From contig OY970187.1 in NCBI GenBank assembly GCA_963708165.1, positions 3,782,001-3,846,000 of the forward strand: a stretch of 64,000 nucleotides of DNA. The letters run 5' to 3'. The notes beneath the pieces were generated by a model. It was given only the letters and a program-made list of their open reading frames with translations, did no database searches and was not told the origin of the DNA. Shown here one piece after another: positions 9,461-19,492 of the stretch. The translations under genes were made by a program, and so were the position numbers. Positions within the stretch are counted from its first letter, which is position 1; every line of letters starts with the position of its first letter. This stretch comes from Rubricoccus sp963708165 (GTDB lineage: Bacteria > Bacteroidota > Rhodothermia > Rhodothermales > Rubricoccaceae).

Positions 9461-9958
9461 CTACTGGAGACGGCTCCAATCGGGGAGCGCGTCGGTATCG
9501 TCGGAGTCGTTTCCGGTGAGGTTGGCGAGAGCCGGACCAAGAGCGGCGCGGAAGTCGCGGGCGCGCATCCGCTCTAACACATCGCCGCGGCCCGCGCAGT
9601 AGCCCAAGAGGGCGTGCGGACGCTGCATTTCTTTGAGCCCTTCGCGCACGATCCAGACGTGCCACGGACGGCAATCTTCGCTGTCGAACGGCCCGAGCAG
9701 GCGAGCGTAGAGCCGGTTGGCGGCGCGCTCGACCGAGGCCTCATCGGTCAGTTCGCCCATTTCCAGGAGGCGCTGCAGGCCGCCCCAGATGTAGCCCGCC
9801 AGGAAATCGTGCTGGCCGTGCGCGAGGTCGAGCCGGGCGTGAGGGCCAGAGAACCCCAGGTCTTCGAGCGGTCGCTTGATGCAGGCCTCGACGTGGGCGA
9901 CGGCCTCGCGGATCATCGCCTCGATGTAGGCGGGGGATTTGGGAGAGCCAGACGGCAT
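9461..9958 (-). CDS. Hypothetical protein
   Basis: A 165-residue soluble protein without signal peptide or recognised domain. It starts at ATG 9958 with MPSGSPKSPAYIEAMIREAV and appears largely helical, with conserved-looking aromatic and charged residues (LDLAHGQHDFLAGYIWGGLQ, SEDCRPWHVWIVREGL). It has few dispersed motifs inside, unlike shadow frames. It lies upstream of pabB-pabC on the same strand, 139 bases away. Coding status is favoured by composition and by an intact frame, but the function is unknown. Confidence 0.65.
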   Translation of the reverse strand: MPSGSPKSPAYIEAMIREAVAHVEACIKRPLEDLGFSGPHARLDLAHGQHDFLAGYIWGGLQRLLEMGELTDEASVERAANRLYARLLGPFDSEDCRPWHVWIVREGLKEMQRPHALLGYCAGRGDVLERMRARDFRAALGPALANLTGNDSDDTDALPDWSRLQ

Positions 9959-10201
9959 CGGAGGTGGCGGAAAGAAGGTGTTGGTAGAAGTGTCTGGCAG
10001 GTCCCCATGTCAACACCCCGCCCCACCGTGCCACATCTCAAACACTCCGCCTCGATGTAACGCGCCCATTCCCGCCAGAGGCTTTCGGCGTTTCCTGTCC
10101 CGTTCTGGGCTCAGCCCCTGGCGGTTTCCTCCCGAGCGTCTCATCTCGCCGAAGCCTCTGGCGACTGCGCGCCGCCAGAGGCCAGAGCCTAAGGCCAGAG
10201 C
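9959..10201. other. Intergenic region with several 10-mer copies
   Basis: No gene seen. It contains at least four exact or near copies of the dispersed 10-mer and a direct repeat of GGCCAGAGCCTA just downstream of the gene ending at 10202. Confidence 0.5.
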
Positions 10202-11458
10202 CTACTCGTGGTTGGTCGGCGTGAGTTGGCCGAGAGGCGTCTGGCGCCACCGGACGTCGTTGGGGCAGACCTGTGACCGGTCGTCGAAGGAGCGCAGCCA
10301 CGCGAGGTTGCCGTTTTCACCGTGGAGGCTGATGGACAGGCCGTGGATGTACCACGGGCTGTGTACCTCCTGGCCGTTCTCGTAGCCGGTTACAAAACTC
10401 TTGGTCACGATCTCTGTCGACCAGCTCAGGCCGCGCCCGCGAGGCGGACCGTCCACGATGGAGAGGATGTATTTGCGGTCACCGCCAGAGGCCTCGGTCC
10501 GGTCGAAGTCGAAGGCAGGGGACTCGCAATGGTACTCGCCGTAGGTACCGTCCGGGCCGTGCGCGGTGCGCATCGCGAGGGCGATTAGCGCCCTCCCCTG
10601 GTCGTTTAGAGCGGTGCGACTTCCGCGTTCGTAGAAACCTTCGGACATGACCTTGCGGAGGTACGCTTCAAGTGTGGCTGGGTCGGCCTCGCGAAGCATC
10701 CTGTACGTCACGAGCGCGAGGTGCAGGTCGTTCTCGAACGGCTTGACCTCAAGCTCGATGACGGACGCCGCCTCGGCTTCGGCTTTAAGGATGCGTGAGA
10801 CATCGAACAGACGCCGGATGGTGTCGAGGTCGGATTCAGCTCGGGTTTCGGTCGCGATCACTCTGCTCTCACGCGTTGTGCCAACGACGAACCGCCACGG
10901 CTGGTCGACGCCATCTCGCGTCATCTGCACCTCACGGATGGCCTCGATGGTTTCGAGCGTGTTCGCGTCTTTCCGATGCTTCGACCGCGTGCGGATGGGC
11001 ACTTCAATGGCGTTGAGATACTCCCACTTGATGTCCTCGCCGGAGACAATCTCGTAGGCATAGTCCTCTTCTAGCGCCTCCAGTGGAAACGAACCCGCCA
11101 GATCCGACATCACGACGGCATTGATGTCCGCCTCGGAAGGAGCAGGAATGCCGATGTACTTCTGCGTCGACGGCCGGAAGCTCTGGAAGCGCCCGCCCTG
11201 GTACACCATGTCGCCGTAGTACTCGACGCTCGCGCCCTGGACCTCTGCCAGAGGCACCTGATAGGTGATGGAGCGGCGGTACTCCCACACGCCGCGGTTG
11301 CGCGCCCGCGTGCCGTTGCCGGTGAGCTTGATGTTGCTCGCGCGTCCACTTACTTCGCTGCGCACGTCAGCGCGGATCTTGGAGGCGGAGGGCTGCGCCG
11401 CCGCCAGAGGCGAGAGCAGCAGTGCGAGGACGAACAGGGACGAGAGGCGTACGAGCAT
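10202..11458 (-). CDS. Hypothetical secreted protein
   Basis: A 418-residue exported protein of unknown function. ATG 11458 starts MLVRLSSLFVLALLLSPLAAAQPS, a clear type I signal peptide with likely cleavage after AAAQ. The mature part has alternating charged and hydrophobic stretches such as NRGVWEYRRSITYQVPLAE and YGDMVYQGGRFQSF, typical of a beta-rich periplasmic or surface protein. A central helical region (DLDTIRRLFDVSRILKAEAE) follows. There is no T9SS tail and no lipobox. The frame is intact. No domain recognised. Confidence 0.75.
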   Translation of the reverse strand: MLVRLSSLFVLALLLSPLAAAQPSASKIRADVRSEVSGRASNIKLTGNGTRARNRGVWEYRRSITYQVPLAEVQGASVEYYGDMVYQGGRFQSFRPSTQKYIGIPAPSEADINAVVMSDLAGSFPLEALEEDYAYEIVSGEDIKWEYLNAIEVPIRTRSKHRKDANTLETIEAIREVQMTRDGVDQPWRFVVGTTRESRVIATETRAESDLDTIRRLFDVSRILKAEAEAASVIELEVKPFENDLHLALVTYRMLREADPATLEAYLRKVMSEGFYERGSRTALNDQGRALIALAMRTAHGPDGTYGEYHCESPAFDFDRTEASGGDRKYILSIVDGPPRGRGLSWSTEIVTKSFVTGYENGQEVHSPWYIHGLSISLHGENGNLAWLRSFDDRSQVCPNDVRWRQTPLGQLTPTNHE

Positions 11459-11556
11459 GACAGGCAAGGGGAAGTCTGCCCCTCCCTTCGCAAGCCTGCC
11501 TCTGGCGGGGTCAACCTCGCGCCGTTTCGCCAGAGGCCTCTGGCGGGAGTGAATCG

Positions 11557-12168
11557 CTACTGGCCGGGCCACCGGAACAACCCGCTCACAGATACGACGA
11601 GTCCCTCCAGCACGACTGAGCCGATCTCGCCAGAGGCGACGACGCGGTCGAACAGGCGGAAGTCATCGCCGTCGAGTGTGAGCACGTCCACTGTTTGTTC
11701 GCCTGGGTCCGCCAGCCAAAGCTCGCGAACACCGGCCTGGGCATACGCGAGGCGCTTAGCGGTCGCGTCGTAGTACCCAGTTGAGGGCGAGAGAACTTCG
11801 GCCACGAGGTCTGGTGGACCGTCTACTTCCTGCTCCCTGAGGATGCCGAGCCGGTCCGAGGCCACGAACACCAGATCGGGCTGAAATGCGCGCTCATCTG
11901 TCAATCGTACGTCAAGCGGCGCGGGAAGAACAATTCCCAGGCCGTGCCCTTCGACAAAGCGGCTCATCGCGTCGAAGAGGCGAGCGACAACGACCTGATG
12001 AATGACACGAGGCGCAGGCGACATGATGAGAGTCCCGTTGATGAGTTCGGCCCGCGTGCCTTCGGGGAGAGCACGCCAGTCCTCGATCGTCTTACCGGGC
12101 AGAACGGTCACGTTGGCCTCCCACCATTCCTGGAAGCCGGGCGGAGGATAGGTGATCGTGGTAGCCAT
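11557..12168 (-). CDS. Uma2-family endonuclease-like protein (DUF820)
   Basis: A 203-residue PD-(D/E)XK-type protein of the Uma2/DUF820 family, common in cyanobacteria and Bacteroidota, with no settled function. Family landmarks are RAELINGTLIMSPAP near residue 40, the hydrophobic core around HGLGIVLPAPLDVRL, then FQPDLVFVASDR and the catalytic-type motif PDLVAEVLSPST near residue 120, followed by DATAKRLAYAQAGVRELWLAD. It is monocistronic, downstream of icmF on the same strand. No mobility signs surround it. Confidence 0.88.
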   Translation of the reverse strand: MATTITYPPPGFQEWWEANVTVLPGKTIEDWRALPEGTRAELINGTLIMSPAPRVIHQVVVARLFDAMSRFVEGHGLGIVLPAPLDVRLTDERAFQPDLVFVASDRLGILREQEVDGPPDLVAEVLSPSTGYYDATAKRLAYAQAGVRELWLADPGEQTVDVLTLDGDDFRLFDRVVASGEIGSVVLEGLVVSVSGLFRWPGQ

Positions 12169-12181
12169 GCTGGAATCTAGG

Positions 12182-12199
12182 GCCTCTGGCGCCAGAGGC
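12182..12199. repeat. 18-bp palindrome abutting the icmF stop codon
   Basis: GCCTCTGGCGCCAGAGGC occupies the gap between Uma2 and icmF. Its last base is the G of the icmF TAG stop on the minus strand. It could act as a weak terminator but lacks a U-tract. Confidence 0.8.
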
Positions 12200-15100
12200 T
12201 ACATGTTGCGGCGGTACTGGCCGCCGACCTCGAAGAGCGCCGCGGTGATCTGCCCGAGCGAGCACACGCGTACCGCCTCCATCAACTCCGGAAACACGTT
12301 TTGCCTCTGGCGGGCCGTGGCCTGGAGCCGGGAAAGCGCCTCTGGCGCAGCGCCCTCGTTGCGCGCCTGGAACGCGGCGAGGTTGTCCAGCTGGTGCTGC
12401 TTCTCCTCGTCGGTCCCGCGCATGAGTTCCACACCGCTGTTGTCGTCGCCAGAGGCTGGGGGCGCGAGAAAGGTGTTGACGCCAATGACAGGGAGTTCTC
12501 CGGAGTGCTTGCGGTGCTCGTAGAGCATCGACTCCTCCTGGATTTTGCCGCGCTGGTACATGGTCTCCATCGCGCCGAGCACGCCGCCGCGGTCGCTGAT
12601 GCGCTCGAACTCGCGGAGCACGGCTTCCTGCACCAGATCCGTCAGCTCGTCCACGATGAAGGCGCCCTGGAGCGGGTTCTCGTTCTTGGCGAGGCCCAGT
12701 TCGCGGTTGATGATGAGTTGGATCGCCATCGCGCGGCGCACGCTTTCCTCGGTCGGCGTGGTGATGGCCTCGTCGTAGGCGTTGGTGTGGAGCGAGTTGG
12801 TGTTGTCGTAGATCGCGAGCAGCGCCTGGAGCGTCGTGCGGATGTCGTTGAACTGGATCTCCTGCGCGTGGAGGCTCCGGCCGCTCGTCTGGATGTGGTA
12901 TTTCAGTTTTTGGGATCTGTCGCTCGCGCCGTAGAGGTCGCGCATGGCGACGCTCCAGATGCGACGCGCGACCCGTCCCAAGACCGTGTACTCGGCGTCC
13001 ATCCCGTTCGAGAAGAAGAACGAGAGGTTGGGCGCGAAGGCATCCACCTCCATGCCGCGGGCTCGGTAGGCCTCGACATAGGTGAAGCCGTTGGCGAGCG
13101 TGAACGCCAGCTGCGAGATCGGGTTGGCGCCCGCCTCGGCGATGTGGTAGCCCGAGATGCTGACCGAGTAGAAGTTGCGCACGCCCCAGTCGATAAACGA
13201 CTGCTGCACGTCGCCCATGAGCCCCAGCGAGAACTCGGTCGAGAAGATGCAGGTGTTCTGCGCCTGGTCCTCTTTGAGAATGTCGGCCTGGACCGTCCCA
13301 CGCACCTTCTTAAGCGTCTCCGTCTTGATGCGCTCGAAGGCCTCTGGCGTGAGCACGCCCCACTCGACCAGTTCGGCGCCAGAGGTGCCGAGCAGACCGA
13401 GGCCCGCTCCGTCGTGGCCTTCGGGAAGGGGTACGGGGTACGGAGTACGGGGTACGTCGTCGCCAGAGGCCTCTGGCGCTCTATCCGCAGTACCCGGCAC
13501 CTCGTACCCGGTACCCTCCTCAATCGACCCCGAGCTGTTGAACGGCACGTACCGCGGTCTGTCGTCGCCCAACCGCCTCGAAATTTCCGCGTCGGCGTCG
13601 CGCCAGAGGCCCTCGTCTTTCAGGTGCTGCTCCACCTGCTGATCGACGGCGGTGTTGAGGAACATGGCGAGGATCGTCGGCGCGGGGCCGTTGATCGTCA
13701 TGGACACGCTCGTCGTCGGCGCGGCGAGGTCGAAGCCGGAGTACAGCTTCTTCATGTCGTCCAGCGTGCAGATGCTCACGCCAGAGGTGCCGACCTTGCC
13801 GTAGATGTCGAGGCGCGGATCGGGGTCGCGGCCGTAGAGCGTGACGCTGTCGAACGCGGTGCTAAGGCGTTTGGCGGGCAGACCGGTGCTCACCAAGTGG
13901 AAGCGGCGGTTGGTGCGCTCAGGCGTGCCTTCGCCGGCGAACATCCGCGTCGGGTCCTCGCCCTCGCGCTTGAGCGGGAAGACGCCCGCCGTGAAGGGGA
14001 AGAAGCCGGGCAGATTTTCCAACAGCGCGAACCGCAAGCGCTCGCCAGGGGCTTGCGTCTTAGGCAGCGCCACGCGCGGGACTTTGAGCCCGCTCAGCGT
14101 CTCGCGGTAGAGTGGCTGGCGGATGTCCTTGCCGCGCACGGTGTAGACGTACTCGTCCTGCGTGTACTGGTGCGCGAGGATGTCCCAGCCGTCGAGGATC
14201 GCGCGGGAGCGCGGGTCCAGCTTGCCCCACCAGTATGCCACCATCTCGTCGAGGCGGCCCATCAACTGCTCCTTGTCCTCTGGCGCCCACTCCTCCACCT
14301 GTCCTCTGGCGCCAGAGGCCTCGCCCCACTTCCGCGCGATTTCGGCCTGGTTCTCCGCCCACGTTTTGTAGTCGCGGCACGTGTCGGCGATCTCGGCCAG
14401 ATACCTCTGGCGCGAGGGCGGCACGATGGAGAGACCGGCGGGATCGACTTCGGGAAGGGTCTCTACGTCGAACAGTGTGCTCTCGCGCGTCCAGCCGTGT
14501 TCTTCCAGTTGCGCCAGAAGCCCGAGGTAGAGGCGCGTGACGCCGGGGTCATCGAAGCGCGCGGCCATCGTCGGGTAGACGGGCATGGCCTCTGGCGAGA
14601 CGGAAAAGGCGCCGCGGTTGCGCTGCACCTGCTTGCGGATGTCGCGCAGGGCGTCCTCGGCGCCGCGCTTCTCGAACTTGTTGAGCGCGACGAGATCCGC
14701 CGAGTCCAGCATCCCGATCTTTTCGAGCTGCGTCGGCGCGCCGAAGTCGCTCGTCATGACGTACAGGCTCACGTCGACCAGATCCGTCACCTCGGTATCG
14801 CTCTGGCCGATGCCCGCGGTCTCGATGATGACGAGATCGTAGCCCGCCGCGCGGCACACGCTCACGGCCTCGCGCAAGGCTGCGCTCGTCGCCTTGTGCG
14901 CCTGACGCGTTGCGAAGGAGCGCATGTAGACGCGGTCGGCGTGCTCGCCGTAGAGCGAGTTCATGCGGATGCGGTCGCCCAGGAGCGCCCCGCCCGTCCG
15001 CTTGCGCGTCGGGTCCACGCTCAGGACGGCCAGCCTCAGGTCGGAGAAGTCGCTCAAGAAGCGCCGGACCAGTTCATCCGTCAGCGTCGACTTCCCCGCG

Positions 15101-15751
15101 CCGCCCGTTCCGGTGATGCCCACGACTGGCGCCGTGGGGGAAGAGGCAAGGGGGATGCGGGAAGAGGGGATCGGAAGGGCGCCATCGCCAGAGGCCATGC
15201 TTTGCGCCTCGACCGCCGACAGCGCTCGCGCGACGGTCTGCACGCCCGCGCCAGAGGCCACCGCCACCTCTGTCTTCGCCTCTGGCGCCAGAGGCGGAAT
15301 CGTGCATTTCCCCCTCCCCCTTCCCCCGTCGCCCTTCCCGATCGGCCACGCCGATCATGTGCTCGATCATGCCTTCCAGGCCCATGCGCATGCCGTCCTC
15401 TGGCGCGTAGATCTTGGCCACGCCGTGCGCCTCCAGTTCGCGGATCTCGTCGGGCACGATGGTGCCGCCGCCGCCGCCGAAGACCTGAATGTGGCTCGCG
15501 CCGCGCTCCTTGAGCAGGTCCACCATGTATGAGAAGTACTCGACGTGGCCGCCCTGATAGGACGAGATCGCGATGCCTTGCGCATCTTCCTGAATGGCGG
15601 TGTCCACGATGTCCACGACCGACCGGTCGTGCCCCAGGTGGATCACCTCGGCACCCTTGGCCTGCAGAATGCGCCGCATGATGTTGATGGCAGCATCGTG
15701 CCCGTCGAACAGGGCGGCGGCGGTGACGAAGCGGACGGGGGAATCAGACAT
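12199..15751 (-). CDS. icmF: Fused B12-dependent isobutyryl/methylmalonyl-CoA-type mutase IcmF, linker frameshift near 15280
   Basis: Fused acyl-CoA mutase with its own G-protein chaperone, rearranging branched acyl-CoAs (isobutyryl- to n-butyryl-CoA in characterised IcmF). ATG 15751 begins MSDSPVRF; the B12 domain carries DGHDAAINIMRR (DxHxx cobalt-ligand motif) and GHDRSV. After a low-complexity Gly/Arg/Glu linker and a one-base frameshift, the GTPase domain has the P-loop GITGTGGAGKST, the block DPTRKRTGGALLGDRI and NKFEKRG. The mutase half has TGLPAKRLSTAFDSVTLYG and QTSGRSLHAQEIQFNDIRTT. Length is 1183 residues after correction. Two insert-like segments are unusual: one before the P-loop and one near residues 740-775 coming from a GTAC-rich inverted repeat. 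A plain methylmalonyl-CoA mutase is excluded by the domain order. Confidence 0.92.
13429..13517. repeat. GTAC-rich inverted repeat inside icmF
   Basis: The left arm repeats GGGGTACGGGGTACGG (about 13429-13455). The right arm is CAGTACCCGGCACC...GTACCCGGTACCC (about 13488-13517). The dispersed palindrome CGCCAGAGGCCTCTGGCG sits between the arms. It is in frame and adds about 30 residues to the mutase domain just before LPEGHDGAGLGLLG. Confidence 0.75.
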
Positions 15752-15964
15752 GGAAAGATGTGGAAGCGCTTTGCAAGCTAGAACGCCTGGGGTGGGGCCG
15801 CGGTCCTGCGCTCCTGGAGTCGCGCGGATTCCACGCGCCAGAGGCTCCAGAGAGAGTGGCCGGAACGGGCCACTGGTGGTCATGCGCCCAGCCATTTTAC
15901 CTCCCAGGGCCCATTGGCAGCAGGGGCTTCCCGGGTAGTCTGCCCGTCCACTTTCCCCGGACCG

Positions 15965-18634
15965 ATGACCCGACGCCTTCTTCTCGCGCCCCTGGCGCTC
16001 TTGCTTACCCTCGCTTCGCCAGAGGCGATTGCGCAGCGCGCCACGCTCGCGCCGCCCGCCTCTGGCGGCAACGCCGGATGGTCGGTCTCGCTCGACGGCG
16101 ACCGCGCCGTGGTCGGCGCGCGCACAGCCTCTAGCGGCGGCACCGATACCGGGGTGGCGTACGTGTACGAACTCTCCGGCGGCGTATGGGGCCTCACGGC
16201 GACGCTCGAGCCCACAGCCGGAGGCAGCGGCGACCGGTTCGGCACCGATGTTTCACTCGACGGCGACCGCGTGGTCATTGGTGCCGTCACAAGCGACGCC
16301 AACGGGGTGGACTCCGGCGCAGCCTACGTCTTCGACCTCGTTGGAGGCGCGTGGAGCCAAACGCAGCGGCTCGTCGCCAGCGGCGTCTCTCCAGGCGACC
16401 TGTTCGGCTTCTCAGTCTCGCTCAGCGGCGACCGCGCGCTCGTCGGCGCGACTGGCACCGACGGCACAGGGGCGGACTCCGGCTCGGCGTACGTGTTCGA
16501 GCTCGCAGGTGGAGCCTGGGTGCAGACCGCTCAGCTCACCGCGACCGATGCCGCCTCTGGCGACAGCTTTGGCCGCTCCGTCTCGCTAGACGGTGACCGC
16601 GCACTTGTCGGCGCGCTCGACACCGACGGCAACGGCTCAAGCTCCGGCTCCGCCTACATCTTCGACCTCGCGAGCGGCGTCTGGAACCAGACCGCCGAAC
16701 TCACCGCGGGCGACGCCGCCTCCGCGGACCTCTTCGGGATCGCGGTCGACCTCGACGGCGACCGCGCGCTCGTGGGCGCCTCGCGCAACGACGACGGCGG
16801 AAACGACGCGGGCTCGGCGTACATCTTCGACCTAAACGGCACGTGGGGCCAAACGGCCAAGCTGCTCGCCAGCGACCGCGCCAGCAACGACCAGTTCGGC
16901 CGCCAAGTGGCGCTCGACGGCGACCGCGCGCTCGTCGGAGGGTTTCTCAACGACATCCGCGGCACGGACACCGGATCGGCGTACGCCTTCGCGCTCAGAG
17001 GCACGGCCTGGGTGCAAACCGCAATCCTCACGGCGAACGACGCGGCCTCTGGCGACCAACTCGGCCAGTCCGTCGCGCTCGACGGCGAGCGCGCACTCGT
17101 CGGCGCCGCGCTCGCCAGCGGCGGCACGGGCAACGCCTACGTCTTCGAGCTCACGCGCTCGGCGGTGCTGAACGGCGCGCAAGCGTACCGAATGCTCGCG
17201 CAGCCCACCGGAGAGACCTACGACGCGCTCCTGGGCTCGCTCTGGACCCAAGGATTCGCAGGCTCCGACGCGCCAGGAGCGGGGTGCTCGGCGTTCGGCT
17301 ACGACGAGACCGCGTCCAGCTTTGCCGGAGGGTACACCTGCCTGACCGACCAAAACGCCACCTGGGACCGCGGACGCGGCGCGTACGTCTTCGTTTACGA
17401 GGATGACGACAGAAGCACATCGGCTATAGACGGCGGCTTTCCCAAGACGCTCCGCGTCGACTCGCCCGGCTTCGCGAACGAGGGCGCGCCGTTTAGCGCC
17501 TTCCCGCTGAGCTACACCGACAACCCCAACGTGCCCAGCGTACAGGAAGGGTGGAACCTCCTAGGCAACCCCCTCACGGCAGGCATGGACTGGAACGCGA
17601 CGCTCCGCAGCAACGGCATCACCCCATCCATCTACGTCTACGACCCCAACTACCTCGGGGGCGATTACCGGATGTGGACGGCCAACACCGGCGGCGACCT
17701 GCCAGGCGGCATCGTGCCTGCGTTTCAGGCCTTTTTCGCTCAGGCTGTCGCGCCCAACCCTGTGATGACCGTGCCCGTCGGCGCCGTCGTCTACCCAGGC
17801 CCTGGCGCCTACGGCAAGGCCTCTGGCGAGACAGCGAGCCCGCTTCGCCTGGAGCTTTCGCACAACGGCGAGCCCGTCTCGGTCGCGTTCGTGGCAGCCG
17901 CACCCAGCGCTGCCATCGGCCCCGACGCGCTCGACGCGGTGCGGCTCACGCCCGGCGCGTGGCCCCGCACCGTGCTCAGCACGCGCGCCGTCGGCGGCGA
18001 GCACGCGCTCTCGATGAACGCGCTCGCGCCAGAGGCCTCGGGTGAGATCGAAGTGCCGCTGGAGATCGCGACCGAGGGGCACGCCGAAGGCGATCTCGCG
18101 CTCGCGCTTTCGTGGAGCGGAGCGCTTCCGATCGGTTGGGCGGCAACGCTCGTGGACCGCCAGATGGGCACCTCGACGCCTCTGGCGGAAGGCGGCTCCT
18201 ACGAGTTCGCGATGGGCACTCACGCCGCCAAAGACCGTTCCGCCGGCCTCGGCGTGGACACAGGCCTCGCGCCTCTGGCGCCTAAGACTGGAGTCGTGGC
18301 GAGTTCTGGCAACCGGTTCGTGCTGCGCATCACGCCTGCGCATGCGACCAACACGCACTCGCCAGAAGCCGCCAGTCTTTCGCTGGGGGCGCCCGCTCCC
18401 AACCCCGCGCGCGGCCTCGTCTCGCTGGAGTACAACCTCGCTGACGCGGGCGAGGCCACTCTAGGCGTGTACGACGCGCTCGGACGCGAGGTCGCTGTGC
18501 TGGCGCGAGGAAAGCACGAAGCAGGCCGTCACACAGCGCACTTCGATACCGCCGCGCTCGCGCCCGGCGTCTACGTCGCGCAGCTCAGAGGCGGTAGCGC
18601 CGCAGTCACCCAGCGCTTCACGGTCGTCCGTTAG
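15965..18634 (+). CDS. FG-GAP/beta-propeller surface protein with T9SS sorting domain
   Basis: An exported 889-residue protein, probably attached to or released from the cell surface by the type IX secretion system. ATG 15965 gives the signal peptide MTRRLLLAPLALLLTLAS with cleavage near AIAQ. Residues about 40-400 contain seven copies of a roughly 60-residue unit with the core LDGDRALVGA, an FG-GAP-like propeller repeat. A middle region (about 430-600) is Trp/Gly/Asn-rich (EGWNLLGNPLTAG). The C-terminus begins LSLGAPAPNPARG and ends with VRRFTVVR-type sorting sequence (QRFTVVR). It is divergent from icmF. The ligand is unknown. Confidence 0.88.
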   Translation: MTRRLLLAPLALLLTLASPEAIAQRATLAPPASGGNAGWSVSLDGDRAVVGARTASSGGTDTGVAYVYELSGGVWGLTATLEPTAGGSGDRFGTDVSLDGDRVVIGAVTSDANGVDSGAAYVFDLVGGAWSQTQRLVASGVSPGDLFGFSVSLSGDRALVGATGTDGTGADSGSAYVFELAGGAWVQTAQLTATDAASGDSFGRSVSLDGDRALVGALDTDGNGSSSGSAYIFDLASGVWNQTAELTAGDAASADLFGIAVDLDGDRALVGASRNDDGGNDAGSAYIFDLNGTWGQTAKLLASDRASNDQFGRQVALDGDRALVGGFLNDIRGTDTGSAYAFALRGTAWVQTAILTANDAASGDQLGQSVALDGERALVGAALASGGTGNAYVFELTRSAVLNGAQAYRMLAQPTGETYDALLGSLWTQGFAGSDAPGAGCSAFGYDETASSFAGGYTCLTDQNATWDRGRGAYVFVYEDDDRSTSAIDGGFPKTLRVDSPGFANEGAPFSAFPLSYTDNPNVPSVQEGWNLLGNPLTAGMDWNATLRSNGITPSIYVYDPNYLGGDYRMWTANTGGDLPGGIVPAFQAFFAQAVAPNPVMTVPVGAVVYPGPGAYGKASGETASPLRLELSHNGEPVSVAFVAAAPSAAIGPDALDAVRLTPGAWPRTVLSTRAVGGEHALSMNALAPEASGEIEVPLEIATEGHAEGDLALALSWSGALPIGWAATLVDRQMGTSTPLAEGGSYEFAMGTHAAKDRSAGLGVDTGLAPLAPKTGVVASSGNRFVLRITPAHATNTHSPEAASLSLGAPAPNPARGLVSLEYNLADAGEATLGVYDALGREVAVLARGKHEAGRHTAHFDTAALAPGVYVAQLRGGSAAVTQRFTVVR

Positions 18635-18674
18635 GCACTCCTCTGGCGCGCGACCTCGCGCCAGAGGCTCTTGT

Positions 18675-18706
18675 GCGCGGCCCGGCTCATGCGAGCCGGG
18701 CCGCGC
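18675..18706. terminator. Strong bidirectional terminator-like hairpin
   Basis: A perfect 14-bp stem, GCGCGGCCCGGCTC (18675-18688) with GAGCCGGGCCGCGC (18693-18706) and loop ATGC, is followed by GTGGTTT. It lies between the convergent propeller gene and the sfp-like gene. Confidence 0.75.
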
Positions 18707-18711
18707 GTGGT

Positions 18712-19344
18712 TTAGCTCTCGGCCAGAGCCACCGTCACCCACACGTCACCGCGGCGCTCGTAGCGCAGGCGCCAGAGGCGACCTGTGCCATCGCGCGCGG
18801 TCAGCCTCTGGCGCGACACGTCGAGGCCTGAGAGCATGACCGAGCGCATTCCGGCACGGAGCCCGGTCTGCGTGCCTTTGAGTACGGCTTCTTTGAGCGA
18901 CCAGAGCAGCGTTTGCGCCTCGTCGGTGGCGCCGCCGAGGGCATCCAACACGTCGTGCTCCTCTGGCGCGAGCATCCGGCGCCAGAGGCCAGCGTGGCGT
19001 GGGAGGATGCGTTCGAGATCGAAACCTACGTGCACTGATGCAATAACGGCGCCACCTACGGGCTCTCCCCGCCCCGCGTGCCCGATGCTCACAAACAGCG
19101 GCGCGGCCTCTGGCGCCAGAGCGACGACGGGTGCGCCGCCTTCGGCCACCGCCAGAGGCGCAACCTCTGGCGCCACACCCAACGCTCGGCCGATCAGCGT
19201 GCGCGCGGCCGTCCGGCCCAGCACGAACCCGATGCGCCGGTCAGGATGCGAAAACGTCGCGAGGCGCGCGTGCTCCTCTGGCGAAAGCACGGTTTCATCC
19301 GCGCCAGAGGCGTCGAGCAGGAGCAGCGAAATGGCAGAATCCAT
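18712..19344 (-). CDS. 4'-phosphopantetheinyl transferase (Sfp type)
   Basis: Transfers 4'-phosphopantetheine from CoA to a Ser of acyl or peptidyl carrier proteins. The 210-residue protein has the three family motifs in order: FVSIGHAG (SxxHS-like block), HVGFDLERI (the Asp/Glu Mg-binding pair, usually GIDIE), and LLWSLKEAVLKGTQTGL (the W-KEA-K block). FVLGRTAARTLIG upstream is the usual CoA-binding N-terminal region. It starts at ATG 19344. No PKS/NRPS genes are nearby, so it may serve the housekeeping ACP or a distant pathway. Confidence 0.88.
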   Translation of the reverse strand: MDSAISLLLLDASGADETVLSPEEHARLATFSHPDRRIGFVLGRTAARTLIGRALGVAPEVAPLAVAEGGAPVVALAPEAAPLFVSIGHAGRGEPVGGAVIASVHVGFDLERILPRHAGLWRRMLAPEEHDVLDALGGATDEAQTLLWSLKEAVLKGTQTGLRAGMRSVMLSGLDVSRQRLTARDGTGRLWRLRYERRGDVWVTVALAES

Positions 19345-19492
19345 GCCCGATGGTAGCGATGGTTACCACTGTTAAGCCGGGGCCGAACCTGAGCGGTCAG
19401 GCGGCGTCACAGCCGCCACCTCCTTCCCACCCGCCGAGGCCTGTGATGACAGGACGGCGACGCCAGAGGCCACTGGGCTCTTTCCCTACCTT

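Noticed and set aside
15139..15335. Separate small genes in the icmF linker region
   Set aside because: B12 and GTPase domains are joined in IcmF homologues; one base restores a continuous fusion of normal size.
12301..15513. Very long open frame opposite icmF (also opposite katG at 2454-4496, dnaG at 25745-27586, nusA at 53914-55821)
   Set aside because: They are antisense shadows of conserved genes in GC-rich DNA, with Arg/Ala/His-rich composition and no recognisable motifs.
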